From positions 1-52,017 of the forward strand of contig CAYWGR010000014.1 in assembly GCA_964458015.1 (NCBI GenBank): DNA of 52,017 nucleotides, written 5' to 3'. The translations under genes and the position numbers were made by a program. This DNA is from CAYWGR01 sp964458015 (GTDB lineage Bacteria; Planctomycetota; Planctomycetia; Pirellulales; Thermoguttaceae). How positions within the stretch are numbered: the stretch's first letter is position 1; each line of letters begins with the position of its first letter. Positions 25,238 through 35,020 of the stretch are shown piece by piece. The notes under the pieces were generated by a model, which ran no database searches, had not been told where the DNA came from, and was given only the letters and a program-made list of their open reading frames with translations.

Positions 25238-26380
25238 TTATTCCATCACCTTTGCTATGACGATCGTAATATCATCACTGGGCGGCTGATGACGACAGAA
25301 CCCCAACACCTCTTGATGCAGGATCTCGATAATCTCTTTCGCCGGTTTTTCGCGTTCGGAACGGATCACTTGCAACGCCCTGGCAACGCCAAAACGCACG
25401 CGGCCGGGCGATTCCGCTTCCGCCACGCCATCGGTGAAAAAAACAACCATATCCCCGGCATGGAGAGGAATGGCGGATGCCGCGGGCACGGTCGTATCTT
25501 CGCGCACGCCCAAGGGCAAACTGGTGCTGTCGAGCACCGTCACTTCGATGCCCGGATGCAATAGATATCCCCTTTGGCCCGCGCTGGCATAAATCATCGA
25601 ACGTTTTTGCGGATCTAGTTGCACCATTGCCAGCGTGATGAAGTGAAAATCACCGGCATCGGCCGCTAATACGCGATTGGCCCGGGTCAAGATATCGCCG
25701 ACATCCGTGTGGATCTGCACCAAAGTGCGCAGACATGCGCGCGTTTCCGACATAAGCAGCGCCGGCCCCATTCCGTGGCTGCTGACATCGCCCACCACCA
25801 AGGCCAAGCTCCCATCGAGCATGGGAATATAGTCGAAATAGTCGCCGGCTGTCGCTTTTGCCGGAAATAAAGCGCCGGCGATGTCGAAACCCGTCAGTTG
25901 CGGTGAATGCGAGGGATACAGCCGCTGCTGGATTTCCTGTGCCGCGCGAAATTCTTCCGAGGTATCGCGCATCTCTTCCTCGGCGCGATGGCGCCGGCCG
26001 CGTTCAATGGCATAGCGAATCGAACGCACCAGCAATTGATCGTTCACCTGCCCCTTGACTAAATAGTCTTGCGCACCGGCCTGAACCGCTTTAATCGCTC
26101 GTTGTTCATCACTATGGCCTGAAAGGACCACAATCGGCGTTTCGGCGGCGTGGGCGTGCAACGTCAAGAATGTCTCCAGTCCCCGACTATCGGGCAGGCT
26201 CAGATCGAGCAATATCACATCAAAGATGTCATCTTCGCAACGCTGCACGGCTGCCGACAGCAATTCCACCTGCGTTAGATCAAAAGGAACATCCCACCGA
26301 TCGCCCAATAGGTTACGCATCACCCAGGCGTCATCGGGATCATCTTCCACCAACAGAATTCGTATTCGTTTATCTGCCAT
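25238..26380 (-). CDS. Response regulator with PP2C (SpoIIE/RsbU) phosphatase output
   Basis: A 380-residue protein. A receiver domain spans about 6-120 (acidic pocket VEDDPDD, phosphoacceptor Asp59 in ILLDLSLPD, Lys109 in DYLVKG). A coiled linker to 150 leads to a SpoIIE/PPM-type serine phosphatase domain (AGDYFDY with Asp180, GDVSSHGMGPAL with Asp198, VVFFTDGVAEAE). Receivers of this type switch a phosphatase that usually acts on an anti-sigma antagonist, but no STAS or anti-sigma gene is nearby. It overlaps the upstream response regulator gene by 11 bases and is the last gene of a three-gene signalling operon. Confidence 0.88.
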   Translation of the reverse strand: MADKRIRILLVEDDPDDAWVMRNLLGDRWDVPFDLTQVELLSAAVQRCEDDIFDVILLDLSLPDSRGLETFLTLHAHAAETPIVVLSGHSDEQRAIKAVQAGAQDYLVKGQVNDQLLVRSIRYAIERGRRHRAEEEMRDTSEEFRAAQEIQQRLYPSHSPQLTGFDIAGALFPAKATAGDYFDYIPMLDGSLALVVGDVSSHGMGPALLMSETRACLRTLVQIHTDVGDILTRANRVLAADAGDFHFITLAMVQLDPQKRSMIYASAGQRGYLLHPGIEVTVLDSTSLPLGVREDTTVPAASAIPLHAGDMVVFFTDGVAEAESPGRVRFGVARALQVIRSEREKPAKEIIEILHQEVLGFCRHQPPSDDITIVIAKVME

Positions 26381-26834
26381 GACAATATGAGGAAGGCAAT
26401 TCCACCAGGCGAAACCAGTATTGGGTAAGCAATGTCAGCATCTCGACCAGTTCATGAAACGTCGCGGGCTTCGTTAAATAGGAATTGACGCCCCGATCGT
26501 AGCAAAACAACACATCCTCGTCCGCCGTCGAGGTTGTCAAAACAATCACCGGGATTGATCGCCAGGAAGGATCCGCTTTCAGCTCGCGAAGCGTCTCCCG
26601 CCCATCTTTACGAGGCATCTTCAGATCCAGCAAAATCAAGTCGGGGCGAGGCGACTCGGGCAACTCGACATATTCCCCCTCACGACGCAAATAGTCGAAC
26701 AGTTCTTCGCCGTTATGCACAAAATGCAAGTCACACGCACGGCCCGTTTCTCGCAGCGCGTCGCGAACCAGTAGGCAATCCTCGCCATCATCGTCGGCCA
26801 TCAAGATCGAGCAGTGATTTCCTGTTTTTGGCAT
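26370..26834 (-). CDS. Single-domain response regulator (Rcp1-like)
   Basis: A stand-alone receiver of 154 residues with the acidic pocket ADDDGED, phosphoacceptor Asp in LILLDLKMPRKDG, Thr in VLTTS and Lys in SYLTKPATF. The sequence type (GEELFDYLRREG) is that of small regulators paired with phytochrome-like or PAS histidine kinases. The start at 26834 is preferred: GGAGGA lies 9 bases before it, whereas the alternative ATG at 26843 directly abuts that site. It is placed between the kinase gene and the receiver-phosphatase gene, probably as phosphate shuttle or sink. Confidence 0.88.
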   Translation of the reverse strand: MPKTGNHCSILMADDDGEDCLLVRDALRETGRACDLHFVHNGEELFDYLRREGEYVELPESPRPDLILLDLKMPRKDGRETLRELKADPSWRSIPVIVLTTSTADEDVLFCYDRGVNSYLTKPATFHELVEMLTLLTQYWFRLVELPSSYCHGR

Positions 26835-26839
26835 GAATG

Positions 26840-28402
26840 TCATTCCTCCGGTTGCTTGGCATGGATGGCCGGCAAAAGAATTTCAAATACGCTGCCTTGT
26901 CCCAAAACGCTATGCGCGTTGATCTGCCCGCCATGACGTTCCACGATCTTGCGGCACAGAGCCAAGCCGATCCCAGTGCCTTCGAATACGTCGCGAGGAT
27001 GCAAACGCTGAAAGACGCCGAAAATCTTCTCGCGATATTTTTCCTCGAATCCGATGCCGTTGTCCTCGACGACGATTCGGCATTGTTCCTCGGCCGGTGA
27101 GTCGCCGTTTTTTCGCTGCTGTCGATCCCGTAAATACTTGCCCTCGACCTTTACCAAGGGCGGCTCCTCGACACGACGAAATTTCAATCCATTGGCAATC
27201 AGATTTTGCAGCAATTGCCGCATTTGCAACGGATCGGCCTGCACCGTGGGAAGGCGTCCCACCTCGACGCGGCCGCCCGTCCGTTCGATCTGAACTTCCA
27301 GATCCGAAACAACTTCCCTTGCGATCTTTTCCAAATCCACCGGCACGAATCGTTGCCCTTGGGTCGTGACGCGGGAAAGCGAAAGCAAACCGTCGATCAA
27401 AGCCTGCATGCGCTCGGCGGCATTGCGCATGCGTTGCACGCAATCGTCGCCGGCTTCATCCAACTTGTCGCGACACAGCGTCTGCAAACGGTCGCCGAAA
27501 GTCCGGATTTTCCGCAATGGTTCCTGCAAATCATGCGATGCCACGTAGGCAAATTGTTCCAATTCCTTGTTCGACCGTTCAAGCTCCGCAGCATAGTGCA
27601 TCTGTTCGCGTTCCGCCTTCTTGCGGCGGCTGATGTCGCGGACAAAAAACGTCAGAACCGGCGAACCTTCCTCGCGACTGATGGTCATGGCCATCTCGGC
27701 CGGAAAAACCTCGCCGTTGGCCCTGACCGCCGACACTTCAACGCGCCGCCCCAACAGCGATCCTTCGCCGACGTTCAGATAGCGGTCGATCCGGTCTTGC
27801 TGGCCCGCACTCATAACCGGCGGAAACAACACATCCGACGGCTTGGTGCCCAATATCTTGTCGCGCGGATGTCCAAACGTTTGTTCAGCCGCTCGGTTGA
27901 ACTCCGTAATGATCCCCTCGTGGTTGATCGTAATGATCGGATCGAGCGACGATTCGAGAATCGCACGCTTCCGCGCACGGGCCTCGGCCAAGGCTTCCTG
28001 CAATCGCGTCTTCTCGTCGATTTCCTGATGAATAATCGCCAAGCAGGAAGGACGGCCGCTCTCGCTGGATTTTATGTGAATGATTTCCGTTTGCACGTCC
28101 GCGAAATCACCGGTTCGCTGGTTCCGAAGCCTGCTCAGACCTCGCCAACTGCCTTTTTTGTTGACTGCCGGCTCCGCCACATCTCGAATTTCGGTCCACG
28201 ATTCCTCGGCATAGAGTTCACGAAGAACCACGCCCGAGGAGGCCTGCGTTTCCTCGATTCCGACCAACCGCCGGCCCGCGGCATTTAGATAAAAGGGCTC
28301 GCCGTGCACGGTTGCGAGGCAAATAAACGCCGTCGATGCCTCGGCCAGTACACGTTCCAAGGAATCGGTATTCGAATCGAAGATTTCCGACCAGTCGCTC
28401 AT
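26840..28402 (-). CDS. PAS sensor histidine kinase
   Basis: A 520-residue soluble-looking hybrid-free kinase. Two PAS domains lie at about 18-125 and 145-258 (the second with ITINHEGIITEFNRAAEQTFG). A HisKA dimerisation helix follows with His290 in FAYVASHDLQEPLRK, then an ATPase domain at about 395-512 (DNGIGFEEKYREKIFGVFQRL, GTGIGLALCRKI). No transmembrane segment is seen, so the signal is cytoplasmic or bound to PAS. It starts the operon with the two response regulators; GGGGATGG lies upstream of the ATG. Confidence 0.9.
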   Translation of the reverse strand: MSDWSEIFDSNTDSLERVLAEASTAFICLATVHGEPFYLNAAGRRLVGIEETQASSGVVLRELYAEESWTEIRDVAEPAVNKKGSWRGLSRLRNQRTGDFADVQTEIIHIKSSESGRPSCLAIIHQEIDEKTRLQEALAEARARKRAILESSLDPIITINHEGIITEFNRAAEQTFGHPRDKILGTKPSDVLFPPVMSAGQQDRIDRYLNVGEGSLLGRRVEVSAVRANGEVFPAEMAMTISREEGSPVLTFFVRDISRRKKAEREQMHYAAELERSNKELEQFAYVASHDLQEPLRKIRTFGDRLQTLCRDKLDEAGDDCVQRMRNAAERMQALIDGLLSLSRVTTQGQRFVPVDLEKIAREVVSDLEVQIERTGGRVEVGRLPTVQADPLQMRQLLQNLIANGLKFRRVEEPPLVKVEGKYLRDRQQRKNGDSPAEEQCRIVVEDNGIGFEEKYREKIFGVFQRLHPRDVFEGTGIGLALCRKIVERHGGQINAHSVLGQGSVFEILLPAIHAKQPEE

Positions 28403-28804
28403 GTCCGACCATCCCCGCCAAAAGTGCAGTTTTTACTGTATCAAAGCTCTTGTTCGACTGCAACGTCGCCCCCCCGAATGCCCTGCCGTTGAGGTAGACG
28501 CGAACACTTCTGTCGAATTGGTATTTTAGCTCAATACGATCCTTTCCCAGGATTCAAACTTCCATGATATCCGATTTTATCGCATTTGAGGGAAATAAAT
28601 TGACGGGGGGGCTTTTGCGACGTAGGAATTCTATAAGGGGTAATTGTAAGTTGATTGTGCGAAAATCAGCATCGGAACCAAACCGGGTTCCAAGGCGGGG
28701 GATTTTTTGCACTTCAAGCAGTGCCCTCTAACTGTTTGCGGCTGATCAAAGCTTGTCGTTCCTTTTCACTCAATCCAACTTTGCGTTGGTTAGGGAAGAT
28801 TGCC
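28403..28804. other. Divergent intergenic region, kinase and TadG-like genes
   Basis: 402 bases between divergently transcribed genes, where both promoters should lie. A TTGACG at about 28601 and a TATAAG near 28633 are too far apart to form one promoter. A short CCAAC/GTTGG hairpin is just ahead of the TadG-like start. Nothing else was recognised. Confidence 0.3.
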
Positions 28805-30616
28805 ATGTATCAAAAGCATACTTCGTCTCGTCGCGGGGCGATTGCCGTTTTAGCTGCCGTACTAAGCGTCATCATGTTGGCGATGCTTGCTTTCGCCATC
28901 GACGTTGGCTATGTCTCACTCGTGAAAACGCAGTTGCAGGCAGCCGCTGACGCTTCGGCCTTGGCGGCCGCTTCCCGCATAGGGCAAACCGATATGGTTT
29001 CCACTGCCAAGAGTGTCGGCTCCAGCAATACCGCTTCGGGAAGATCCGTTCAAATCAACTCCTCCGACGTCGAAACCGGCATTTGGGATTCGACCGCTCT
29101 TACCTTTACGCCTTCCGTCTCCACGATCAATTCCGTTCGCGTCACCGCGAGAACCGACTCCGCCAGCGGCGGCGCCACGCCAATGTTCTTCGGACGCGTG
29201 TTAGGTTGGAACTCGCTTAATCAAAAAGCTTCGGCCGTGGCGACCGTGAACCCGCGTGACATTGCTTTTGTCGTCGACCTCTCGGCGTCGATGAATTATG
29301 ATACTCGCCCCTCCAAGGCATCGACTTCCGCGGCGGTCAACTATGTTCAGAAGATTTACAATGAATTTGGCTTTGCCGCCACATTTACTGGCACCTCGAA
29401 TTTCACTTCTCCGTCTTCGTCGCAATGGGCAGCTTATGCTCTGACAGGCGGCAAGTATACCGGCCCTACCTGGAGTTCCGGCGCACTAAACTATTCCTCG
29501 ACTAGTTGTTGGGTGCAAAAGGCGATAACCGCCCTTTCCAAGACAACCTATAAGAGCACCATTTATTATACGGGCGGGTCGATCACCAGCACGGAGAAAA
29601 TTCGACGCGCTTACGCGTATGTGATGGATAAACAATTGAAAACGCTCATGCCGAATGCGGTTCCCGCCATCAATAGCACGGACTCCTTCTCCTACACCTA
29701 TTGGAAAGATTACATCGACTTCCCCGTCAACCATACGATCAATAACCATAGTTATTGGAATGAATATGCTTGTTATTCTTATCAGAATCTGGGGTATGCC
29801 TCCTATGTCCAATACATGATGTGCCTGGGACGTGACGGCAAGACTGCCAGCGGGTACTATACTCCCCTGTCTGCCAGCAGTACTTATTGCCCGTACCACG
29901 CGGATGATACCGATGCCGGCCCCCTGTCCTTCCCGCCCGAGGAACGCCCCACGCATTCCGCCCGCGTTGCCATTATCGACGCAATACAAATCGTCAAAAC
30001 GCGCAACTCCGGCATCTCCGACACCAACCAGCGCGATTGGGTATCGATCGTAACGTTCGACAAATCGGCTGGAACGCAGGTTTTTTGTCCCTTGACCGAT
30101 GATTACGATTCGGTAATCGATGCCTGCCGGAAGCTTCAAGCATGTAGCAGCGGAGGTGCTTGCACCTTTACCGAGGATGGTTTAACCGCTGCCCACGACC
30201 ATATCCAACCAACTGGCGACGGCGGCCAGGGACGCACTCATGTGAATAAAATCCTCGTCCTATTGACCGACGGTAAGGCAAATATCAAAAGTTCTAGTAA
30301 TCTGGCAATCTATAACTATATGCTTGCCAATCCCAGCACTTTTTGGTTGACCGACACCTCAGATTCCTATTATTGGACGGAACAAGCTGCCTTAATGCAA
30401 GTTCACAAATACCAAGGTAATTCTTGGTTCACGTACCCTGTTGGCCTCGGATTGGACTACGACGACACGTTCATGGACAAGATGGCCAATATCGCCGGCA
30501 CGGCCGACAAATACGGGAATAGCATGGGCAGCACCGATCCGACCACGGCCATCGAGGATCTCAAGGAGATATTCAGCAAGATCGTTACTCGGCCGAAGTT
30601 GCGGCTGGTGAAATGA
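28805..30616 (+). CDS. TadG-like pseudopilus protein with VWA domain
   Basis: A 603-residue protein. The N-terminus (SSRRGAIAVLAAVLSVIMLAML, then DVGYVSLVKTQLQAAADASALAAA) is the TadE/TadG-type membrane anchor of Flp pilus systems. A von Willebrand A domain follows with MIDAS residues Asp158, Ser160 and Ser162 (VVDLSASM), WVSIVTFDK and VLLTDGKAN. Between the first VWA strand and the rest lies an unusual insertion of about 225 residues (about 166-390) rich in Tyr, Ser, Thr and Cys, without a recognised fold. GGGAAG precedes the ATG. The gene is alone; no other tad gene is in the window. Confidence 0.8.
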   Translation: MYQKHTSSRRGAIAVLAAVLSVIMLAMLAFAIDVGYVSLVKTQLQAAADASALAAASRIGQTDMVSTAKSVGSSNTASGRSVQINSSDVETGIWDSTALTFTPSVSTINSVRVTARTDSASGGATPMFFGRVLGWNSLNQKASAVATVNPRDIAFVVDLSASMNYDTRPSKASTSAAVNYVQKIYNEFGFAATFTGTSNFTSPSSSQWAAYALTGGKYTGPTWSSGALNYSSTSCWVQKAITALSKTTYKSTIYYTGGSITSTEKIRRAYAYVMDKQLKTLMPNAVPAINSTDSFSYTYWKDYIDFPVNHTINNHSYWNEYACYSYQNLGYASYVQYMMCLGRDGKTASGYYTPLSASSTYCPYHADDTDAGPLSFPPEERPTHSARVAIIDAIQIVKTRNSGISDTNQRDWVSIVTFDKSAGTQVFCPLTDDYDSVIDACRKLQACSSGGACTFTEDGLTAAHDHIQPTGDGGQGRTHVNKILVLLTDGKANIKSSSNLAIYNYMLANPSTFWLTDTSDSYYWTEQAALMQVHKYQGNSWFTYPVGLGLDYDDTFMDKMANIAGTADKYGNSMGSTDPTTAIEDLKEIFSKIVTRPKLRLVK

Positions 30617-30656
30617 GATATCTCCTCTCCCAATGAAAGCGGAGGGAGTTCGTTTT

Positions 30657-32042
30657 CTACAGTGCCCGGCGTATCCGATGCGTCCGACGCCCGAAGACGG
30701 GTTTCGGCGGAGGCGGCTCCAACGGTTCGCCGCTCTCGACGTCTAATTCTTCGGTCGGCAGCGGTTTTTCCAGTGCCACGAACCCGGGCAATTCATCCCG
30801 CTTCAATAGCCGATTGATTCGCATTTCAATCCGCGTCAGCTCGTTGCCCTCTTCAGGCGAAACGAATGTAAATGCCACCCCCTCGCGTCCCATCCGGCCG
30901 GTTCGGCCTACGCGATGCACGTAATCGTCGCAAAATTGCGGAATGTCGTAGTTGATGATGTGCGAAATGGTCGAGACATCGATCCCTCGTCCCACGACGT
31001 CCGTTGCCGCGAGGATTTTGATCTTGCCATCCCGAAAATGTCGCATCACCCGATCCCGGGCCGATTGCTGAAGATCCCCATGAATCGTATCCACGCCCTT
31101 GAATTGCTCTCGCAATTTCCGGCAAACCTTGTCCGTTCCGCGCTTCGTTCGGCAGAACACAATCGCCTGCCGCGGATTTTCTCGCTCCAAAAGTTTCACC
31201 AACAAATCATACTTCCGCACGGGATCGACCGTGAAGTACGATTGTTCGATGGTTTCCACCGCTACGTCCTTCGTCGAAAAATCGACCATTTCCGGATCAC
31301 GCATATAGCGTTCGGCCAAACGCTTTACCGGCGGCGGGATCGTCGCACTCAGCAGAAGCGTCTGCCGCGATTGCGGACATCGCCGCAAAATTTTCTCGAT
31401 ATCAGGGCGAAAACCAATGTCGAGCATCCGGTCGGCTTCGTCGAGCACCACGAACCGAACATCGCCCAGCATCAGCGCGCCGCGGTTGATCAGGTCCAAC
31501 ACCCGACCGGGTGTGCCCACGATGATTTCCGCGCCGCGGCGCAATTGTTCCACTTGTTTGCGAATCGGTTTCCCGCCGTAAACGCCCACCACATGCACGT
31601 CGCGGCCCGCGCTGAGCTTTTCGCATTCATCGCGCACCTGGACGGCCAACTCGCGCGTCGGCACCAAGGCAATCGCTTGCGGATTGGCCATTACGCTGCG
31701 CGGTTGAAGACGCTCCAGAATCGGTATGCAAAACGCAGCCGTTTTGCCCGTTCCCGTTTGGGCTTGCCCCATCAAATCAATACCTTGAAGCGCCCGAGGG
31801 ATCAACCCCGCTTGAATCGGCGTGGGATCAAGATACTCGGCTTCCTTCAGAGCGCCAAGCATGGTCTCGGAAAGCCCCAGCATCGAGAAACCCGATGCGG
31901 GTTTGGGAGGAATGCCGGCCTCGCGAGGACTAGCTGCGGCATCCGGCTTTGGAGTTTTTCGCCGTGATGCGGGTTTCGGCGGAACAACGGCCTCGCGCGG
32001 AGGCGTTTTCGTACGCGGTCGTGATGGTTTACGTTCTGGCAA
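30657..32042 (-). CDS. DEAD-box RNA helicase (RhlE-like)
   Basis: A 461-residue ATP-dependent RNA helicase with all core motifs: Q-motif (PTPIQAGLIP), AQTGTGKTAAF, VPTRELA, TPGRVLD, DEADRM, LLSATIP, TKRGTDK, ATDVVGRGIDV and HRVGRTGRMG. The first 45 residues are a basic Pro/Lys/Arg-rich tail and the C-terminus ends in basic residues, both typical of accessory RNA-binding ends. Roles in ribosome assembly or mRNA decay are usual for the family; no specific role is indicated here. Confidence 0.92.
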   Translation of the reverse strand: MPERKPSRPRTKTPPREAVVPPKPASRRKTPKPDAAASPREAGIPPKPASGFSMLGLSETMLGALKEAEYLDPTPIQAGLIPRALQGIDLMGQAQTGTGKTAAFCIPILERLQPRSVMANPQAIALVPTRELAVQVRDECEKLSAGRDVHVVGVYGGKPIRKQVEQLRRGAEIIVGTPGRVLDLINRGALMLGDVRFVVLDEADRMLDIGFRPDIEKILRRCPQSRQTLLLSATIPPPVKRLAERYMRDPEMVDFSTKDVAVETIEQSYFTVDPVRKYDLLVKLLERENPRQAIVFCRTKRGTDKVCRKLREQFKGVDTIHGDLQQSARDRVMRHFRDGKIKILAATDVVGRGIDVSTISHIINYDIPQFCDDYVHRVGRTGRMGREGVAFTFVSPEEGNELTRIEMRINRLLKRDELPGFVALEKPLPTEELDVESGEPLEPPPPKPVFGRRTHRIRRAL

Positions 32043-32073
32043 GAGAGTTTGTTTTACAGTTAATGGTGATTGT

Positions 32074-33255
32074 TTAGAGAGCCCACTCTTCCAACATCTG
32101 GAATTGTCGCTCGAAACTGTGTTCGGTTACGCCGTAAGGGCTCTTGAAAAATCCGGCTAGAAACGGCATCGGCCCGACGTGCTTTCTGCGCCAGGCTAAT
32201 TCGGTAAATCGGACAAGATCCAACACCAAAGGAGCCGCCAGGACGGAATCGCAGCCCTGCCATATAAATTGCAACGTCATCGGAAGACCCAGAAAACCGG
32301 CAAAATGAATATGATCCCAAGCAGTCTTCCAGTCGCCCAAGTCGGGCAAATACTCGATCGATACCAGTGTCTTTGGCGGATAACCCAGGATCTCCCGCAC
32401 CAAATGGTCCTTGCTCGCCACCTTCGATTGTTTATTGGCCGGGTCGTTCAATACTTGCCCATCCATGTTCCCGAAAATGTTATGGCCGACCCAACTTAAT
32501 ACCTGCAAGTTTCGCCGGGCAAACATCGGCGCTAAAACGCTCTTCATCAAAGTCTCGCCCGTCTTCCCGTCGCAACCGTAGTAGCGAGTGTTTTTGAGTC
32601 GAGCAAGATCGTCCAATGCCGGCAAGGCCGGCCCCAGCGAAGGCGTGAAGTTGACATACGAATAGCCGGCGGAAAACGCCGCAATCGCATAGAGCGAACT
32701 GGCTGGCAGACGGCTTTCGTCCAATTTCTTTTCCAATGCCGCCCAACTGGTCGGCAACTTGGAAACATCGGACGCAGGCTCCGTCGAAGATACATTGACC
32801 ACCACTAGGTGGGTCAACTTCTCCGACTTGACGAACTTTTCCATGTCGCGCCCTACCCGGGCAACGGCTTGGCAAGGTGTTTCATCCCGAGGCACAAAGT
32901 CATCGGCCAGTCCTGCAATCGTTGGACCACAGTTCAGAATGGTGCCGGGACAAATCCGTCGGTCAATTGCTTCCAACTCCTCACGACATTGCTCGACCAT
33001 CGAAACCGAAGCAATGCGATTCTCGGTAGCCATCCGCATGGCCTCGTCGAATAGCGAAACCTGCCGAATTTCGTGCCCACCGACCACAAAACTATCCCAC
33101 CCAAGCAGTCCAAGTTGCGTAAACTGGGGAAGACAACTCGAAAGACCCGTGGGTGCTATGAGGCCCCTCTTGAGAGTTGCTAGCCCGAGAATTGCCGTAG
33201 AAGCTACGCCGCCTTTTGCGCCAATGAACCAAATGCCAACACGTGAATCATTCAT
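32074..33255 (-). CDS. Myo-inositol-1-phosphate synthase family protein
   Basis: A 393-residue Ino1-family enzyme converting glucose 6-phosphate to inositol 1-phosphate with NAD. Motifs: the NAD-binding WFIGAKGGVASTA, NCGPTIAGLADDF, VNVSSTEP, and NIFGNMDGQVLND...KQSKVASKD, equivalent to the GNNDG...SK region. GAGGT before the ATG at 33255 supports the start. It lies 31 bases upstream of the helicase gene on the same strand. Inositol phospholipids or inositol solutes are possible products; no phosphatase or lipid synthase gene is adjacent. Confidence 0.85.
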   Translation of the reverse strand: MNDSRVGIWFIGAKGGVASTAILGLATLKRGLIAPTGLSSCLPQFTQLGLLGWDSFVVGGHEIRQVSLFDEAMRMATENRIASVSMVEQCREELEAIDRRICPGTILNCGPTIAGLADDFVPRDETPCQAVARVGRDMEKFVKSEKLTHLVVVNVSSTEPASDVSKLPTSWAALEKKLDESRLPASSLYAIAAFSAGYSYVNFTPSLGPALPALDDLARLKNTRYYGCDGKTGETLMKSVLAPMFARRNLQVLSWVGHNIFGNMDGQVLNDPANKQSKVASKDHLVREILGYPPKTLVSIEYLPDLGDWKTAWDHIHFAGFLGLPMTLQFIWQGCDSVLAAPLVLDLVRFTELAWRRKHVGPMPFLAGFFKSPYGVTEHSFERQFQMLEEWAL

Positions 33256-33573
33256 AATACCTCTATTGTCGAGTTTACCAGCCCTCACGTCAACATCTAT
33301 TTGTTAGGTCCCGTGATGCAGGGGACTGGGAAGGATGGAATGTATCGCCAATGGTTTGTTCAAGAAAAACGCTTTCATTGCCGGTTTTTTTAATCTATCC
33401 AACCTGGAAAACGAATAATCGGCGACACTATTGAACACAGTCGCATGGGGGTGAAAACTCGTCTCCTTGTTTGATAAGTTGAAAAAACGTATCTTCAATT
33501 CATATTGGTTGGCGGCCCTGCCGCCCGGTGTTCATGTCAGGAGTGAACCTGAAGGAAATGTTGGTGACGGCAG
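33256..33573. other. Divergent promoter region, Ino1 and XylR-like genes
   Basis: 318 bases between divergent genes. The only notable structure is a GGCGGC-CCT-GCCGCC hairpin at 33511-33525, 48 bases before the regulator start, which could be an operator or leader hairpin. No clear promoter boxes. Confidence 0.35.
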
Positions 33574-34812
33574 ATGGCTGAGATACCGCGTATCGTGCTT
33601 CTGATGCACCCCTTTGCCGGTTATGATCGTGGTCTGTTGGAGGGAATTGCCCGCTATGCGCAAATTCACGGTCCCTGGGTGTTCTGTCTTTCCGGGGAGC
33701 ATCCGGGAGTGCCGATGCCCAGCATGGATAGCATTAGCGGCGAACAATTTCTAAAAAAAACAGACGGCTCCCCGAAGAAGTCTCTCCATTTAGCTAGCCT
33801 TGGCGCCTGTGGGGTCATCGGCCGGATTCAAACTCCCGCCATTGCTGAGTCGCTATTCTCGTCTGGTTTGCCGGTGATTGCCGTGGAGCTAGAGGGTGAG
33901 CAGCTTGCAGAAAGTCATCCGCTCTCGAAGCTTTCGGAAATTCGCGCCGATTCGCACAGCGTCGGCCATATCGCCGCGGAACATCTTCTCGAACGCGGAT
34001 TCACTTCCTTTGGTTTTTGCGGATACCAGGGTCGAATCTGGTCGGACAGGCGGCAGGAGGGCTTTTGTAAGCGAGTTGAAGAGAGTCGGTTTACTTGTCA
34101 AATGTATCAACCTGCCCTGCGCGGCCGCACATTGCCCTGGCATCGCGAACAACCGTTTGTGACCGCATGGCTGCAATCGCTCCCAAAGCCTGTCGGTGTT
34201 ATGACCTGCAATGATATTCGCGGCCGTCAAGTGATCGAGGCATGTCTCCAGGCGGGGCTGCGAGTGCCGGACGACGTAGCCGTGGTGGGCGTCGATGAAG
34301 ATCGGCTCCTATGTGAACTGGCCAATCCGCCCTTGTCGAGCGTATCGCTCAATTTAGAACGTGCCGGTTATCAAGCTGCCGAGTTGCTCGACGGAATGAT
34401 CTCCGGTCGGGCATGTCAGCCGCAACGAATTCTAGCAGAAGCCCAATGGGTAATCCCACGGCGGTCGACGGATGTTTTGGCCATCGAAGACCGGCATGTT
34501 GCCACGGCGGTGCGATTCATTCGCGATCATTTCCGCGAGTCGATTACCGTGGAAGATGTCATTGCCGAATCGCGGATATCCCGCCGCAATTTGGAAATGC
34601 GTTTTCAACAGACCCTAAAAAGGTCGGTTCGCCGGCATATTCAGCAGACCCGCCTCGGTTGGAGCAAGAAACTGCTCGCCGAAACCACTCTCTCGGCCGA
34701 AAAAATCGCCGAACTTTCGGGGTTCAGCAGCCTCAGCTACATGAGCACCGTTTTTCAACGCGAATTCGCCATGACATTGACCGAATATCGCCGGCAATCA
34801 CGCAATCCGTGA
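33574..34812 (+). CDS. XylR-like AraC-family regulator
   Basis: A 412-residue paralogue of the protein at 12356-13516: an N-terminal sugar-binding domain of LacI type (about 1-300; VVGVDEDRLLCELANPPLSSV) and a C-terminal AraC helix-turn-helix pair (about 310-410; ISRRNLEMRFQQTLKRSVRRHI and AELSGFSSLSYMSTVFQREF). GAAGGAAATG lies upstream. It precedes the kinase-aldolase-isomerase genes on the same strand and is their probable regulator; the inducing sugar is unknown. Confidence 0.85.
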   Translation: MAEIPRIVLLMHPFAGYDRGLLEGIARYAQIHGPWVFCLSGEHPGVPMPSMDSISGEQFLKKTDGSPKKSLHLASLGACGVIGRIQTPAIAESLFSSGLPVIAVELEGEQLAESHPLSKLSEIRADSHSVGHIAAEHLLERGFTSFGFCGYQGRIWSDRRQEGFCKRVEESRFTCQMYQPALRGRTLPWHREQPFVTAWLQSLPKPVGVMTCNDIRGRQVIEACLQAGLRVPDDVAVVGVDEDRLLCELANPPLSSVSLNLERAGYQAAELLDGMISGRACQPQRILAEAQWVIPRRSTDVLAIEDRHVATAVRFIRDHFRESITVEDVIAESRISRRNLEMRFQQTLKRSVRRHIQQTRLGWSKKLLAETTLSAEKIAELSGFSSLSYMSTVFQREFAMTLTEYRRQSRNP

Positions 34813-35020
34813 TTTCCGGCGGTTCTTCTTTTCGTCATCTCCTCGATTTGTCTTGCTGAGTCCTGCTTTGCGCGTAATCAAAAGGCGTTTGCGCATTCTC
34901 GCATGGACGGAATCGACACGTGAAGGAAAGATGATAACTGGAGTGAGCAAGTATAGTGGCTTGCATAAACAGCGGCCATACTGCGCTGGCTCATGAGATG
35001 GTTCTATTGGCATATCGGTA

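Noticed and set aside
27874..27889. Second match to the LacI operator (CAAACGTTTGTTC)
   Set aside because: Inside the histidine kinase coding region, palindrome incomplete, no relation to a promoter.
27206..28288. A 360-codon open frame on the plus strand
   Set aside because: It lies entirely antisense to the histidine kinase gene, whose motifs are complete; the translated product has no signal, motif or ribosome site.
30915..31967. A 350-codon open frame on the plus strand
   Set aside because: Antisense to the DEAD-box helicase, which has every core motif; the composition is that of a codon-bias shadow.
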